From positions 1 through 64,000 of the forward strand of contig DATBGZ010000056.1 in assembly GCA_036557785.1 (NCBI GenBank): DNA of 64,000 bases, written 5' to 3'. The notes below the pieces were generated by a model that ran no database searches, was not told the DNA's origin, and saw only the letters and a program-made list of their open reading frames with translations. The translations under genes and the position numbers were made by a program. This document shows, in pieces, positions 1 through 9,422 of the stretch (positions are counted from its first letter, which is position 1; the number at the start of each line of letters is the position of its first letter). Origin of the DNA: DATBGZ01 sp036557785. Lineage in GTDB: Bacteria > Actinomycetota > Actinomycetes > Mycobacteriales > Micromonosporaceae.

Positions 1-1614
1 CACCGGCCAATGGTTGACGAGCTCGTCCGGCCCAACCCGGATGACCCGACCGGCAAGTCGATGATGCGCCGCGTGCCGGAGGTGCTGGACTGCTGGTTCG
101 AGTCTGGGTCGATGCCGTTCGCCCAGGTGCACTACCCGTTCGAGAACGCGGACTGGTTCGAGCACCACTATCCGGGCGACTTCATCGTGGAGTACATCGG
201 ACAGACGCGCGGCTGGTTCTACACCATGCACGTGCTCGCCACGGCACTCTTCGACCGGCCGGCCTTCCGTACCTGCATGAGCCATGGCATCCTGCAGGGC
301 TCGGATGGGCGCAAGATGTCCAAGAGCCTGCGCAACTATCCGGACGTCTACGAGATGTTCGACGTCTACGGGTCGGACGCGATGCGGTGGATGCTCATGG
401 CCTCGCCGGTCCTGCGCGGTGGCGACATGCCGGTGACGGAGTCGGCGATCCGCGATGCCGTGCGCCAGGTGCTACTGCCGCTGTGGAACGTGTGGTACTT
501 CTTCTCGCTGTACGCCAACGCGGAGTCGTACGAAGCCAAGTCCTCTGTGGACAGCACGAACCAGCTCGACCGCTACGTGCTGGCGAAGACGGGTGAGCTG
601 GTCAGCGTCGCGACGGTGCAGATGGACGCCTACGACATCAGTGGCGCGTGCCAGTCGGTCCGCGCCTACCTGGACGCGCTGACCAACTGGTATGTGCGCC
701 GGTCCCGGGACCGGTTCTGGGAGGGCGATCGGGACGCGTTCGACACCCTGTTCACCGTGCTGGAGACGCTCTGCCGCGTGCTGGCGCCCTTGGCGCCGAT
801 GACCGCGGAGGAGGTCTGGCGCGGGCTGACCGGGGGCCGTTCGGTGCACCTGGAGGACTGGCCGTCGCCGCAGGCGTTCGCCGCCGACCCCGAGCTGGTG
901 TCCACGATGGACGCGGTGCGTGACGTCTGTTCGGCGGCGCTGTCACTGCGCAAGACGAACGGCCTGCGGGTTCGCCTGCCGCTGCGCACGCTCACCGTGG
1001 CGACCCCGCGGTCGGCGGACCTGGAGCCGTTCGCGGACCTGGTCGCTGACGAGGTGAACGTGAAGCAGGTCGTCTTCACCTCCGACGTGGCGGCGCATTG
1101 CGAGCAGGTGCTCACCGTGGTGCCACGCGCGCTCGGTCCGCGCGTGGGCGCAGCCGTGCAGCAGGTCATCAGGGCCGTCAAGGCCGGGGAATGGTCCGTT
1201 GTGGATGGTCGACCGGTCGCGGCCGACGTCACGCTCGAGGAGGGTGAGTACGAGCTGCGCCTGGTTGCCAAGGCCACGGAGGGCTCGGCCGTGACGGCGC
1301 CGCTGTCCGAAGCCGGCGGCGTGGTCCTGCTGGACACCGCGGTCACGCCGGAACTCGCCGCCGAGGGCCTCGCCCGGGATGTGATCCGGGTGGTGCAGCA
1401 GGCGCGCCGGGAGGCCGGCCTCGACGTCTCCGACCGGATCAGCCTGACGCTCGACGCCCCGGCGGCGGTGGCCCAGGCGGTGCGGGCGCACCAGGACTTC
1501 GTGGCGGCGGAGACGCTCGCCACCTCGGTCGCGCTCGGCGCCACAGACGACGGCGCGTTCACGGGCGAGGTGGGCGAGGGCGAGACCGTACGGGTCGGGG
1601 TGAGCCGCGCTTGA
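1..1614 (+). CDS. ileS: Isoleucyl-tRNA synthetase, 3' part (truncated by window start)
   Basis: This charges tRNA-Ile in the cytoplasm. The open frame runs through the window edge, so the Rossmann N-terminus with its HIGH motif and part of the editing domain are missing. What remains begins in the class Ia core, with DCWFESGSMPFAQ and a WF-rich stretch that lines the active site, followed by the KMSKS loop (GRKMSKSLRNYPD, near bases 310-345). Then come the helical anticodon-binding domain and a C-terminal extension of roughly 200 residues, typical of the long actinobacterial/eukaryote-like IleRS type. The stop is TGA at 1612-1614. It converges with the antiporter gene, 43 bases away. The family is certain; the true start is not visible. 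Confidence 0.96.
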   Translation, partial: HRPMVDELVRPNPDDPTGKSMMRRVPEVLDCWFESGSMPFAQVHYPFENADWFEHHYPGDFIVEYIGQTRGWFYTMHVLATALFDRPAFRTCMSHGILQGSDGRKMSKSLRNYPDVYEMFDVYGSDAMRWMLMASPVLRGGDMPVTESAIRDAVRQVLLPLWNVWYFFSLYANAESYEAKSSVDSTNQLDRYVLAKTGELVSVATVQMDAYDISGACQSVRAYLDALTNWYVRRSRDRFWEGDRDAFDTLFTVLETLCRVLAPLAPMTAEEVWRGLTGGRSVHLEDWPSPQAFAADPELVSTMDAVRDVCSAALSLRKTNGLRVRLPLRTLTVATPRSADLEPFADLVADEVNVKQVVFTSDVAAHCEQVLTVVPRALGPRVGAAVQQVIRAVKAGEWSVVDGRPVAADVTLEEGEYELRLVAKATEGSAVTAPLSEAGGVVLLDTAVTPELAAEGLARDVIRVVQQARREAGLDVSDRISLTLDAPAAVAQAVRAHQDFVAAETLATSVALGATDDGAFTGEVGEGETVRVGVSRA

Positions 1615-1657
1615 CGCGAACGGGTGCCGTGGAGAGCCGCGTCGGGCCCCTCCCCGA

Positions 1658-3541
1658 TCACCCGCGTTCGGCGGCGGAGTCCTGGTAGGCGCGGGCCCGG
1701 GCCGCCCGCACGGCGGACTTCAACACATCGATGTCATACGCCCCGTAGTGGCGCCGGCCGTTGATGAAGAAGGTCGGTGTGCCCGAGACGCTGGACATGT
1801 CGGCGGACTCGATGTCGGCGGCGACCCGAGCTGCGCCCGCGCGACTGCGCAGTTCGCGGTCGAACTGGTCGGTGTCCAGACCCAACTCGCCCGCGTAACC
1901 GACGAGGTCGTCGTGCGTGAGCGCGTCCTGGTGCTCGAAGATCAGGTCGTGCATCGGCCAGAACGCGCCCTGCACGGCGGCCGCCTGGGAGGCCTCGGCC
2001 GCGAGCTGGGCATGGGGATGGACGTCGCTGAGCGGCAGGTGCCGCCATACGTACCGGACATCGCCAAAGTCGGCGAGCAGCTCGCGCACGATCGGCTCGG
2101 CCTGGCCGCAGTAGGGGCACTCGAAGTCGCCGTACTCGACCACGGTGACCGGCGCGTCGACCGGGCCACGAACGTAGTCACGGTCGGGGTCCACGGGCAT
2201 CGTCAGGTCGCTGATGACGTTCGCCCTACCGTAGAGGGCCCGCAGCTTGAGCTGCTTGGGAAGACGCTCGGTGATGGTGAACACGAGCCAGGTCAGGACG
2301 GCGGAGAGCGGGATCGAGCTGAGGATCGCGACCGTGGCGACGTCACGCTCCTCGCCCCGAAGCGCGGTGTCGGCGATGAGCAGCGACACGGTGAACGCGA
2401 CGGTCGAGACGGTGCCGACCCCCAGCACGCCGGCCCACCCGACGGGTGCGCTCAGGCGTCGGCGCGACACCATCGCGAGCACCGAGGTGACGCCCAGCGT
2501 GCCCAGGGGCTTGCCGAGGGCCAGGCCGAGGACCACACCGAGCCCGATCGGTGACGTGAACGTCCGGCCGAGCGCGTGACCGCTGACCGGCACGCCGGCG
2601 TTGGCGAGCGCGAACAGCGGCACGATGAGGTAGCTCACCCATGGGTGGTAGAGCTCCTGGAGCCGGTCGTTCGGTGACAGCGCCGAGGTGACGCCGATGC
2701 GTGCGGAGCGGGCCAGCTCCGGGGTCGGCTGCTCGCGGAACTCGCGGAACAGCTGGCTGGCCCGTTCGAGTAGCTCGCGCGGGGCGGGGTAGGCGTAGGC
2801 GATCAGGCCCATCGCCAGACCGAGCACGATCGGGTCGACGCCCGACGCGAGCAGCGCGAACCACGCGGCGACCCCGAGCAGGAAGTAGACCAGGCCGGTG
2901 CGCACCTTCAGTCCCCGCACCAGCAGCACGACGGCGAAGATTCCCAGCGCCACGAGCAGGGCGTCGGCGTGAACCGCGCGGCTGTAGAAGATCGCGATCA
3001 CCAACAGCGCCACGAAGTCGTCGACCACCGACATCGTCAGCACGAAGACGCGCACCGCGCTGGGCAGCCGACGAGCGGTGATCGCCAGCACCCCCAGGGC
3101 GAGTGCGGTGTCGGTCGACATCGCCGTGCCCCAGGCGTGCGCCGAGCCATGGCCGAGGTTGACCAGCAGAAAGATCAGTACCGGCAGGGCCATGGCACCG
3201 ATGGCGGCGAGCAGCGGCGCCAGGATCCTGCGCCGTTCGCGGAGCTCGCCGAGGTCGAACTCCCGCCGGGCCTCCAACCCGACGACGAAGAAGAAGAACG
3301 TCATCAGGCCGTTGTTGATCCAGTCATGCAGACTGAGTGAAACGTGCGCATGCCCCACCGCCACGGCCAATGGGGTGCCGAACACCGACGCGTACGAGCG
3401 AGGGGCGATGTTGGCCCAGCACAGGGCCGCGACCGCCGCGCCGAGCAGGGCTGCCGCTCCGCCGGTCTCGGTGCTCAGGAAGCGCCGCAGCGGCGACGTG
3501 CCGGTCCGCCACGCGGTCATCTGTCGTGGCGTTGGCCTCAT
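1658..3541 (-). CDS. nhaA: Na+/H+ antiporter NhaA fused to a DsbA-like thioredoxin domain
   Basis: About 627 residues. Residues 1-430 are an NhaA antiporter with about 11-12 membrane helices; the ion-binding Asp pair is visible in SVVDDFVALL, corresponding to the DD of helix V in the family. Residues about 450-600 form a DsbA-like domain with the redox motif C475-P-Y-C478 and a cis-Pro loop (SGTPTFFINGRRHYG). Such fusions are known in actinobacteria. The partner substrate of the thioredoxin domain is unknown, and it presumably lies on one face of the membrane next to the antiporter. The ATG at 3541 is preferred over an upstream in-frame start at 3631, because that one would run into the 5' end of the divergent plsC gene. 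Divergent from plsC with about 106 bases between starts. Confidence 0.9.
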   Translation of the reverse strand: MRPTPRQMTAWRTGTSPLRRFLSTETGGAAALLGAAVAALCWANIAPRSYASVFGTPLAVAVGHAHVSLSLHDWINNGLMTFFFFVVGLEARREFDLGELRERRRILAPLLAAIGAMALPVLIFLLVNLGHGSAHAWGTAMSTDTALALGVLAITARRLPSAVRVFVLTMSVVDDFVALLVIAIFYSRAVHADALLVALGIFAVVLLVRGLKVRTGLVYFLLGVAAWFALLASGVDPIVLGLAMGLIAYAYPAPRELLERASQLFREFREQPTPELARSARIGVTSALSPNDRLQELYHPWVSYLIVPLFALANAGVPVSGHALGRTFTSPIGLGVVLGLALGKPLGTLGVTSVLAMVSRRRLSAPVGWAGVLGVGTVSTVAFTVSLLIADTALRGEERDVATVAILSSIPLSAVLTWLVFTITERLPKQLKLRALYGRANVISDLTMPVDPDRDYVRGPVDAPVTVVEYGDFECPYCGQAEPIVRELLADFGDVRYVWRHLPLSDVHPHAQLAAEASQAAAVQGAFWPMHDLIFEHQDALTHDDLVGYAGELGLDTDQFDRELRSRAGAARVAADIESADMSSVSGTPTFFINGRRHYGAYDIDVLKSAVRAARARAYQDSAAERG

Positions 3542-3647
3542 GGCCTCATTCTGAGCCACCGGTTGGGTCGCTACAGTGAGCTGCGAAGATCGGGGCGGCG
3601 CGGCCGCGCCGCCGATCCGTTCGTCGGGCACTGCTGGAGGGTTCGCC

Positions 3648-4355
3648 GTGGCGTGGCTTTACACCATCGGGATGTACACGGCGGGCCCCGCGATCCGGCT
3701 GGCCTGGCGGCCCACCGTCGAGGGACTCCGGAACGTACCGCCCACCGGTGGCGCCGTCCTCGCCGCGAACCACCTCTCGGTGGCCGATGAGTGGATCATG
3801 GGGGCCGTGGTTCCCCGGCACATCGCGTTCTGGGCCAAGGCAGAGTACTTCAGGGGTACCGGCGTGAAGGGCTGGGCGTTGCGGGCGTTCATGAACGGCC
3901 TCGGCGCGATCGCGGTGAATCGGGAGGGGGGACGGGCCGCGCTGACCGCACTCGACGCCGCCATCCCCGCGCTGCGCTCGGGTGACCTGGTCGGCGTCTA
4001 CCCCGAGGGCACGCGCTCGCCGGACGGGCGGCTCTACCGCGGCCGGACCGGCATCGCCCGGCTCGCGCTGCTCGCGGAGGTGCCGATCATCCCGGTCGGG
4101 TGCATCGGCACGGGCGAGGTGCAGCCGACGGGGACGCTGGTCCCCAAGCTCGGCCCGAAGGTGACCATCAGGTTCGGCAAGCCGATGGACTTCACCGGCA
4201 AGCCGATGGACAGTTCAACACTGCGCGCCATGACCGACGAGGTGATGGCGGAGATCCGGACGCTGACCGGCCAGGAGTACGTCGGACGGTACGCGCCGCG
4301 ACGCAGCCCTGGCAGTGGCGGCGTGCACACGAGGGACGAACCGTCCGACGAGTAG
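3648..4355 (+). CDS. plsC: 1-acyl-sn-glycerol-3-phosphate acyltransferase (PlsC family)
   Basis: This transfers an acyl chain to lysophosphatidic acid at the membrane in phospholipid synthesis. About 235 residues, usual for the family. The catalytic HX4D motif is H42-L-S-V-A-D47, and the substrate-binding block is P119-E-G-T-R-S. The GTG start at 3648 is chosen because GGAGG lies 8 bases upstream (3636-3640) and the protein then begins at the family's usual point; an earlier in-frame ATG at 3576 adds a low-quality N-terminus. The C-terminus is a charged tail ending TRDEPSDE. Actinobacteria carry several paralogues, so the exact acyl acceptor is not certain. Confidence 0.88.
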   Translation: MAWLYTIGMYTAGPAIRLAWRPTVEGLRNVPPTGGAVLAANHLSVADEWIMGAVVPRHIAFWAKAEYFRGTGVKGWALRAFMNGLGAIAVNREGGRAALTALDAAIPALRSGDLVGVYPEGTRSPDGRLYRGRTGIARLALLAEVPIIPVGCIGTGEVQPTGTLVPKLGPKVTIRFGKPMDFTGKPMDSSTLRAMTDEVMAEIRTLTGQEYVGRYAPRRSPGSGGVHTRDEPSDE

Positions 4356-4383
4356 CCCGGCACCCTCGCCGCTGCTCGCACGC

Positions 4384-4773
4384 TCACCGCGCGGAGGGAG
4401 CCTCCGTACGGAGGAAGATGTCGTCGAGCCGCCGTTCCACGATCGCTCCGGTGGGCCACGTGTCGACGAGCTCGATGAGCCAGGTCGCGAGTTCGGCGAC
4501 GTCCTCGGTGGGCCATCCCTGCTGCTCGAGGCTCGACCGCAACGCCTCCACGTAGTCCTCTTCGGACAGTTCGACTTCCTTCACCTTGGCGGTCGTCGTG
4601 GCCCTGTGCGAGTTGAGCCCGGCAAAGGCCCGCCCGCAGCCGCAGCCGCCGTCGGGGTCGCGCTCGTCCGCGGTGCAGACCAGGCCGACCGTGACCAGCT
4701 CGCCTTCGACGCAGAAGCAGAAGTCGTTGTCCCGCTGCCCCTGCGTCTGGTTTGTTGCTACCAGAACCTTCAT
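4384..4773 (-). CDS. Small Cys/Gly-rich conserved protein (DUF7715-like)
   Basis: 129 residues starting MKVLVATNQTQGQRDNDF; GGAGG lies 9 bases upstream of this ATG, which decides it over an in-frame ATG further up. The N-terminal half holds FCFCVEGELV, LVCTADERDPDGGCGCGRAFAGL and SHRATTTA, a conserved block in an uncharacterised actinobacterial family that I recall as DUF7715. The C-terminal half is an acidic helical region (LSEEDYVEALRSSLEQQGW) ending in a charged helix. Five Cys in the first 60 residues could bind a metal, but no classical motif is present. It is monocistronic, convergent with plsC (28-base gap). Function unknown. Confidence 0.75.
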   Translation of the reverse strand: MKVLVATNQTQGQRDNDFCFCVEGELVTVGLVCTADERDPDGGCGCGRAFAGLNSHRATTTAKVKEVELSEEDYVEALRSSLEQQGWPTEDVAELATWLIELVDTWPTGAIVERRLDDIFLRTEAPSAR

Positions 4774-5092
4774 GTTGGGTGCCTCCGCCCACGTAGTCGT
4801 TTGGTTTCGGCGTACGCACACGGCGACCATGGGGGACGTCAAGCCCGAGGTCACCGAAGGGTGGCTCCGCGAAGTCTGTGGGGTGACCCGGCGCGGCTGC
4901 TCCTCGAACCCGTACAGGGCGGGAGTGGCGCTCGGTGGGCTTGCTTGTCACAACTGGCCGGCGTGTGACAGATGCCGTTGATCGGTGCTCACGATAACCC
5001 ATCCGTGCGCGCTCGTACAGGGCAACCGACGCGAACGCGATGTGTCGTATTGCCGCGCCATCCACAGTAGACGGTCAGCGCGTGGGTGGCGA
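4774..5092. other. Intergenic stretch without a recognisable gene
   Basis: 319 bases between two reverse-strand genes. It should hold the promoter of the small Cys-rich gene (near its 4773 end) and the 3' trailer of the prenyltransferase gene. I see no reading frame with a ribosome-binding site, no tRNA-like cloverleaf and no hairpin followed by a T run. Confidence 0.5.
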
Positions 5093-6145
5093 CTACCGGA
5101 CGGCGAGCCAGATCGCCCAGGCGAGCAGGCCGAGCAGCAGCAGCCCGCCCGCACGACGGGTGTGCAGGAACGCGATCGGTGCCCAGTAGAGCGGCCAGAC
5201 CGGGTTGTCCGGCGGCGCCTGCGTGGGCTTCGGCCGGTTGAAGGCTCGCACGGCGCTGACCGCGCGAGGCAGGGCGAGCACGACGAGCAGGGCCGGCCAC
5301 GGGAGAGCCTTCGTGGCAACGAGCGCGACCACGCCGAGGTAGAACGCGACCATCATGGCCTGGGTCAGCATCCGGGCGGCGCGGTCGCCGATGATGACGG
5401 GAAACGTGTGCGTGCCGCCCGGCTTATCGTAGGGCAGCTTGTCGATATGCTTGCCCATGAGTACGGTCACCGGCAGGATCGCGTAGACGGTCGCGGCCAC
5501 GAGCACCTGCCAGGCGACCATTCCCGTCCCGGCGTAGTACACGCCGCCCACCATGAGCGGGCCCCAGGTCAGCAGCACGTCGAGTTCGCCGAGGCCGATC
5601 TTCTTCAGCCGCAGCGGCGGCGCGGTATAGGCGTACGAGAGGAACAGCCCGCCGAGCGCGAACGCGGCGATCCACCAGTCCTGGCGCACGATGAGGGTCA
5701 CCATGATGGCGAGATCGAGCACCTGGCAGGCCAGGACGCCGGCGATCATCTGCTTTGTGGTGACCAGACCCGCGAGGATCGGGTGCGGTGCGTAGAGGGC
5801 GCGTGGGTAGTCCTTGGTGTCGTTGCCCACCTGCGTGTCGGCGAGGTCGTTCATCAGGTTGTTCGCCAGGTGCGCGATGACGATGCCGATCACGGCGAGC
5901 GTCACGTTGAGCCAGTCCACCGCCACGGTGTCTGGGGCGATCGCGGCGAGCAGCACCGCGAGCAGTCCCGACGTCAGGGTCATCGGCAGCACGCCGGCGC
6001 GAGTGACGACCAGCCAACGCGTGACCCCGTCGACCACCCCCTGCTCCGGCGGGTTCGTGGTGAGGAAGGCGTAGCGCCACGCCGCGAGCCGGGCGGTCCA
6101 CGGCAACGGTGCCGACGATGCCGAGGGGACGGTCGATGCTGCCAT
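5093..6145 (-). CDS. UbiA-family membrane prenyltransferase (MenA-like)
   Basis: About 350 residues with eight or nine predicted membrane helices. The first Asp-rich motif is N99-D100-L-A-D103 followed by GND (D109), which binds the Mg-diphosphate of the prenyl donor. The second conserved loop reads YTAPPLRLKKIGLGELDVL, and the second Asp motif lies in IDKLPYDKPGGTHTFPVIIG. This is the superfamily containing 1,4-dihydroxy-2-naphthoate octaprenyltransferase (menaquinone synthesis), but the sequence alone does not fix the aromatic acceptor, and no men genes lie nearby. The ATG at 6145 starts MAASTVPS; the reading frame stays open upstream but that part is Arg/Pro-rich and not protein-like. Divergent from the radical SAM gene. 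Confidence 0.82.
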   Translation of the reverse strand: MAASTVPSASSAPLPWTARLAAWRYAFLTTNPPEQGVVDGVTRWLVVTRAGVLPMTLTSGLLAVLLAAIAPDTVAVDWLNVTLAVIGIVIAHLANNLMNDLADTQVGNDTKDYPRALYAPHPILAGLVTTKQMIAGVLACQVLDLAIMVTLIVRQDWWIAAFALGGLFLSYAYTAPPLRLKKIGLGELDVLLTWGPLMVGGVYYAGTGMVAWQVLVAATVYAILPVTVLMGKHIDKLPYDKPGGTHTFPVIIGDRAARMLTQAMMVAFYLGVVALVATKALPWPALLVVLALPRAVSAVRAFNRPKPTQAPPDNPVWPLYWAPIAFLHTRRAGGLLLLGLLAWAIWLAVR

Positions 6146-6270
6146 AGGTCGCAGGCTACGCCGGGGCCCTGGCGTGCACCATGGCCGGCCATATAGGCAA
6201 ACGTCACACCGGCCGAGCGCCCGGGGCGTGGGTCTGCGCCGGGGAAGGCAGCCGTACGGGCTGCGCCGAT

Positions 6271-6276
6271 TAGGCT
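6271..6276 (+). promoter_or_regulatory. Possible -10 hexamer (TAGGCT) for the radical SAM operon
   Basis: TAGGCT lies 25 bases upstream of the ATG at 6301, inside the 155-base divergent intergenic region. No convincing -35 box is seen at 16-18 bases upstream. Actinobacterial housekeeping promoters often have weak -35 boxes, so this is a suggestion only. Confidence 0.3.
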
Positions 6277-6300
6277 GGGGACGGAACGGAGGAGTGCCCC

Positions 6301-8286
6301 ATGCGCATGATTTCTGACCCACCCACGCCGGCGGCCCACCCGAGCACGTCCGTGTTCGATCGGCTGGAGCCGCTGCTGCCGCTGGTCAGCAAGCCGATCC
6401 AGTACGTCGGAGGCGAACTCGGCGCGGTCGTCAAGGACTGGGACGCGGCCGCGGTCCGGTGGGCACTCATGTACCCGGACGCGTACGAGGTCGGGCTCCC
6501 CAACCAGGGCGTGCAGATCCTCTACGAGATCCTCAACGAGCAGCCCGATGTGCTGGCGGAGCGGACCTACGCGGTCTGGCCCGACCTGGAACGGCTCATG
6601 CGCGAGCACGGCGTACCCCAGTTCACCGTCGACGCGCACCGCCCCGTGCGGGCATTCGACCTGTTCGGCATCTCGTTCGCCACCGAGCTGGGCTACACCA
6701 ACCTGCTCACGGCGCTCGACCTCGCCGGCATCGCCTTGCTCGCGGCGGACCGAACCGATGCCGACCCGATCGTCCTGGCCGGCGGCCACGCGGCGTTCAA
6801 CCCCGAGCCCATCTCGGACTTCATCGATGCGGCAGTGCTCGGCGACGGCGAGGAGGCGGTGCTGCAGATCACGGGCATCGTGCGGGAGTGGAAGGCCCAG
6901 GGGCGGCCAGGTGGGCGCGACGAGCTGCTGTTCCGGCTCGTTCGTACGGAGGCGGTCTATGTCCCCCGGTTCTACGACGTCAGCTACCTGCCGGACGGCC
7001 GGATCGAGGCGGTGCGGCCGAACCGGCCGGGTGTGCCGACCCGGATCAGCAAGCGTACGACCATGGATCTGGATAACTGGCCGTACCCGCGGCGGCCGCT
7101 CGTACCGCTCGCCGAGACCGTGCATGAGCGCTACGCCGTCGAGATCTTCCGCGGCTGCACGCGGGGCTGCCGGTTCTGCCAGGCCGGCATGATCACCCGG
7201 CCGGTCCGGGAGCGTTCCATCACCACCGTGGGGCAGATGGTGAAGGAGGGCCTGGAGTTCTCCGGATTCTCCGAGGTCGGCCTGCTCTCGCTCTCCAGCG
7301 CCGATCACAGCGAGATCGGCGACATCTGCTCGGGGCTGGCCTCGCAGTACGAGGGGACCAATGTCTCCCTGTCGCTGCCGAGCACCCGCGTCGACGCGTT
7401 CAACGTCACGCTGGCCGAACAGCTGTCCCGCAACGGCCGGCGGACGGGGCTGACCTTCGCCCCGGAGGGCGGCTCGGAGCGGATCCGCAAGGTGATCAAC
7501 AAGATGGTCACCGAGGAGGATCTCATCCGTACCGTGGTCACCGCGTACTCGCACGGCTGGCGCCAGGTCAAGCTCTACTTCATGTGCGGCCTGCCGACGG
7601 AGACCGACGACGATGTGCTGCAGATCGCCCGGCTGGCGCACGAGGTGATCAGGGCGGGTCGGGCGGCGACGGGCTCCCGGGACATCCGCTGTACGGTCTC
7701 GATCGGCGGGTTCGTGCCCAAACCGCACACGCCGTTCCAATGGGCCGCGATGACGCCGCCCGACGTGATCGACCATCGGCTGCGGTTACTCAAACAGGCG
7801 ATCAACGGCCAGCCCGCCGGCTCCGGAGCGTCCGACAGGTCGCTCGGCCGTGCCATCGGCTACCGCTACCACGACGGCCAGCCGTCGTTGATCGAGGGCC
7901 TGCTCGCCCGGGGTGACCGCCGGGTCGGCCCGGTCATCCGCCGGGTGTGGGAGCAGGGCGGCCGGTTCGACGGGTGGTCCGAGCACTTCAGTTTCCCGCG
8001 GTGGGTCGACGCGGCCGCGGCGGTCCTGCCACCGCTGGGCGTGTCACTGGAGTGGTACACCACCCGGGAGCGGTTCGAGGACGAGGTCCTGCCCTGGGAC
8101 CACCTGGACTCCGGCCTGGACAAGCACTGGCTGTGGCGGGATTGGCGCGACGCGCTGGCGGAGCAGGAGCAGGACGACTGCCGGTGGACCCCGTGCTTCG
8201 ACTGCGGTGTGTGCCCGGCCATGGACACCGAGATCCAGGTCGGACCGAGCGGTCGCAAGCTTCTCCCGTTCAGCCCCGCCTCGTAG
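6301..8286 (+). CDS. B12-binding-domain radical SAM protein (TIGR03960 family)
   Basis: 661 residues. The N-terminal part (about 60-230) is a cobalamin-binding-like Rossmann domain (GISFATELGYTNLL, LAGGHAAFNPEPISDFIDA). The radical SAM domain follows with the cluster ligands C286-x3-C290-x2-C293 (RGCTRGCRFCQAGM), then SLPSTRVDAF and TFAPEGGSERIRKVINK, typical of the family. The C-terminal segment ends in a second Cys group (CFDCGVCPAMD), probably a further metal site. Start ATG with ACGGAGGAG 7 bases upstream. The downstream DUF2344 gene is its constant partner in actinobacteria and firmicutes, and rne follows; a role in RNA or tRNA modification has been suspected but the reaction is unknown to me. 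Confidence 0.88.
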   Translation: MRMISDPPTPAAHPSTSVFDRLEPLLPLVSKPIQYVGGELGAVVKDWDAAAVRWALMYPDAYEVGLPNQGVQILYEILNEQPDVLAERTYAVWPDLERLMREHGVPQFTVDAHRPVRAFDLFGISFATELGYTNLLTALDLAGIALLAADRTDADPIVLAGGHAAFNPEPISDFIDAAVLGDGEEAVLQITGIVREWKAQGRPGGRDELLFRLVRTEAVYVPRFYDVSYLPDGRIEAVRPNRPGVPTRISKRTTMDLDNWPYPRRPLVPLAETVHERYAVEIFRGCTRGCRFCQAGMITRPVRERSITTVGQMVKEGLEFSGFSEVGLLSLSSADHSEIGDICSGLASQYEGTNVSLSLPSTRVDAFNVTLAEQLSRNGRRTGLTFAPEGGSERIRKVINKMVTEEDLIRTVVTAYSHGWRQVKLYFMCGLPTETDDDVLQIARLAHEVIRAGRAATGSRDIRCTVSIGGFVPKPHTPFQWAAMTPPDVIDHRLRLLKQAINGQPAGSGASDRSLGRAIGYRYHDGQPSLIEGLLARGDRRVGPVIRRVWEQGGRFDGWSEHFSFPRWVDAAAAVLPPLGVSLEWYTTRERFEDEVLPWDHLDSGLDKHWLWRDWRDALAEQEQDDCRWTPCFDCGVCPAMDTEIQVGPSGRKLLPFSPAS

Positions 8287-8321
8287 GCATCGTCAAACGC
8301 CAGGAAGGTGCCCTTCATCCG

Positions 8322-9275
8322 ATGGCCAAGCCTCAGCCGGAGCAGAGCCAACTCCCCGTCGTGCAGCGGCTGCGGGTCCGCTACGCCAAGCGAGGCCCGT
8401 TGCGCTTCACATCCCACCGCGACTTCGCGCGTGCGTTCGAGCGAGCCATCCGACGGGCCGGCCTTCCGATCGCCTTCTCGCAGGGCTTCACCCCCCATCC
8501 CCGCATCTCGTACGCGAGCGCCGCACCCACGGGTGCCGCGAGCGAGGCCGAGTACCTGGAGATCGGGCTGAACGCGGTCGTTGACCCGCAGTGGGCGCGA
8601 GCCGCGCTCGACGCCGCGCTTCCGCCCGGGCTCGACGTTCTGGCGATCCGGGAGGCGCCGGCCCGCGCCGGAGCCGGCGAACAGCCCATCGCCGGGCTGC
8701 CGGAGAAGATGAACGTGTCGCGATGGCGATTCGAGCTGCCCGGCCTCGGGGCAGCACCCCTCGAGCACGCCGTGGCCGCGTTCCTGGCCGCGGACGAGGT
8801 GCTCGTCGAGCGCCTGACCAAGCAGGGCCGCCGCCGTTTCGACGCCCGCCACGCCGTCGTCACGATGGTGACACTCGGGACGGCTGGGGGTACCGATCGT
8901 GCTGACCGGCCGGTGCCCGGCGGCTCGGCGCCATCAGCCGGTGCAGTACCTGACACAGCGGGGGCCGGGGAGTGTGCGATGATGGAGGCCGTCGTACGGC
9001 AGGTCACTCCGGCCGTACGGCCGGATGACGTACTGGCCGGATTGCGGGTCGTCGCCGATCTCGTGCCGCCGGTACCCGCACGGGTGACCCGGTTGGCTCA
9101 GGGCACGTTGACACCCCACGGCGAGATCGCCGACCCCCTCGCGGACGACGGGGAGATGGCGACGCCGTTCGTTGGCGTCGAGTCGGCTCCCGGCGAAGGT
9201 CGCGGGGTCGGGCAGCGTGACGACGGCGGTGCAGGCGTCACCGATCAGAACGATCACGTGGTGGCGTCCGGGTAA
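8322..9275 (+). CDS. Radical SAM-associated protein, DUF2344/TIGR03936 family
   Basis: 317 residues, starting MAKPQPEQSQLPVVQRLRV. The conserved N-terminus shows RVRYAKRGPLRFTSHRDF, AFSQGFTPHPRISYASAAP and EAEYLEIGL, the hallmark of DUF2344. In many bacteria this domain is fused to the preceding radical SAM protein; here it is separate, 35 bases downstream, so the two are likely to form one complex. The protein is longer than the usual 220-250 residues: a tail of roughly 80 residues after the conserved domain is Pro/Gly/Asp-rich and looks unstructured. Upstream AGGAAGG lies 13 bases before the ATG, somewhat far. Function unknown; context suggests RNA metabolism with rne. Confidence 0.85.
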   Translation: MAKPQPEQSQLPVVQRLRVRYAKRGPLRFTSHRDFARAFERAIRRAGLPIAFSQGFTPHPRISYASAAPTGAASEAEYLEIGLNAVVDPQWARAALDAALPPGLDVLAIREAPARAGAGEQPIAGLPEKMNVSRWRFELPGLGAAPLEHAVAAFLAADEVLVERLTKQGRRRFDARHAVVTMVTLGTAGGTDRADRPVPGGSAPSAGAVPDTAGAGECAMMEAVVRQVTPAVRPDDVLAGLRVVADLVPPVPARVTRLAQGTLTPHGEIADPLADDGEMATPFVGVESAPGEGRGVGQRDDGGAGVTDQNDHVVASG

Positions 9276-9422
9276 TTCCTCCGGGCGGCCATGACGCGCT
9301 TGAGTTGGAACAGACTTCGGCCCCTTGCCGTGAGGCTGGGGTCGGGAAACCTCGCTTGAGGTCGTCCCGTGCGGCTGCGTGTTGAACGCGCCCGGGTCGA
9401 CCGGAACTGGAGATTTGTCCGC

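Noticed and set aside
5980..7776. 598-residue open frame antisense to the radical SAM gene
   Set aside because: It overlaps the clear B12-radical SAM gene in full and reads as Arg/His/Asp-rich shadow sequence; no ribosome-binding site or family match.
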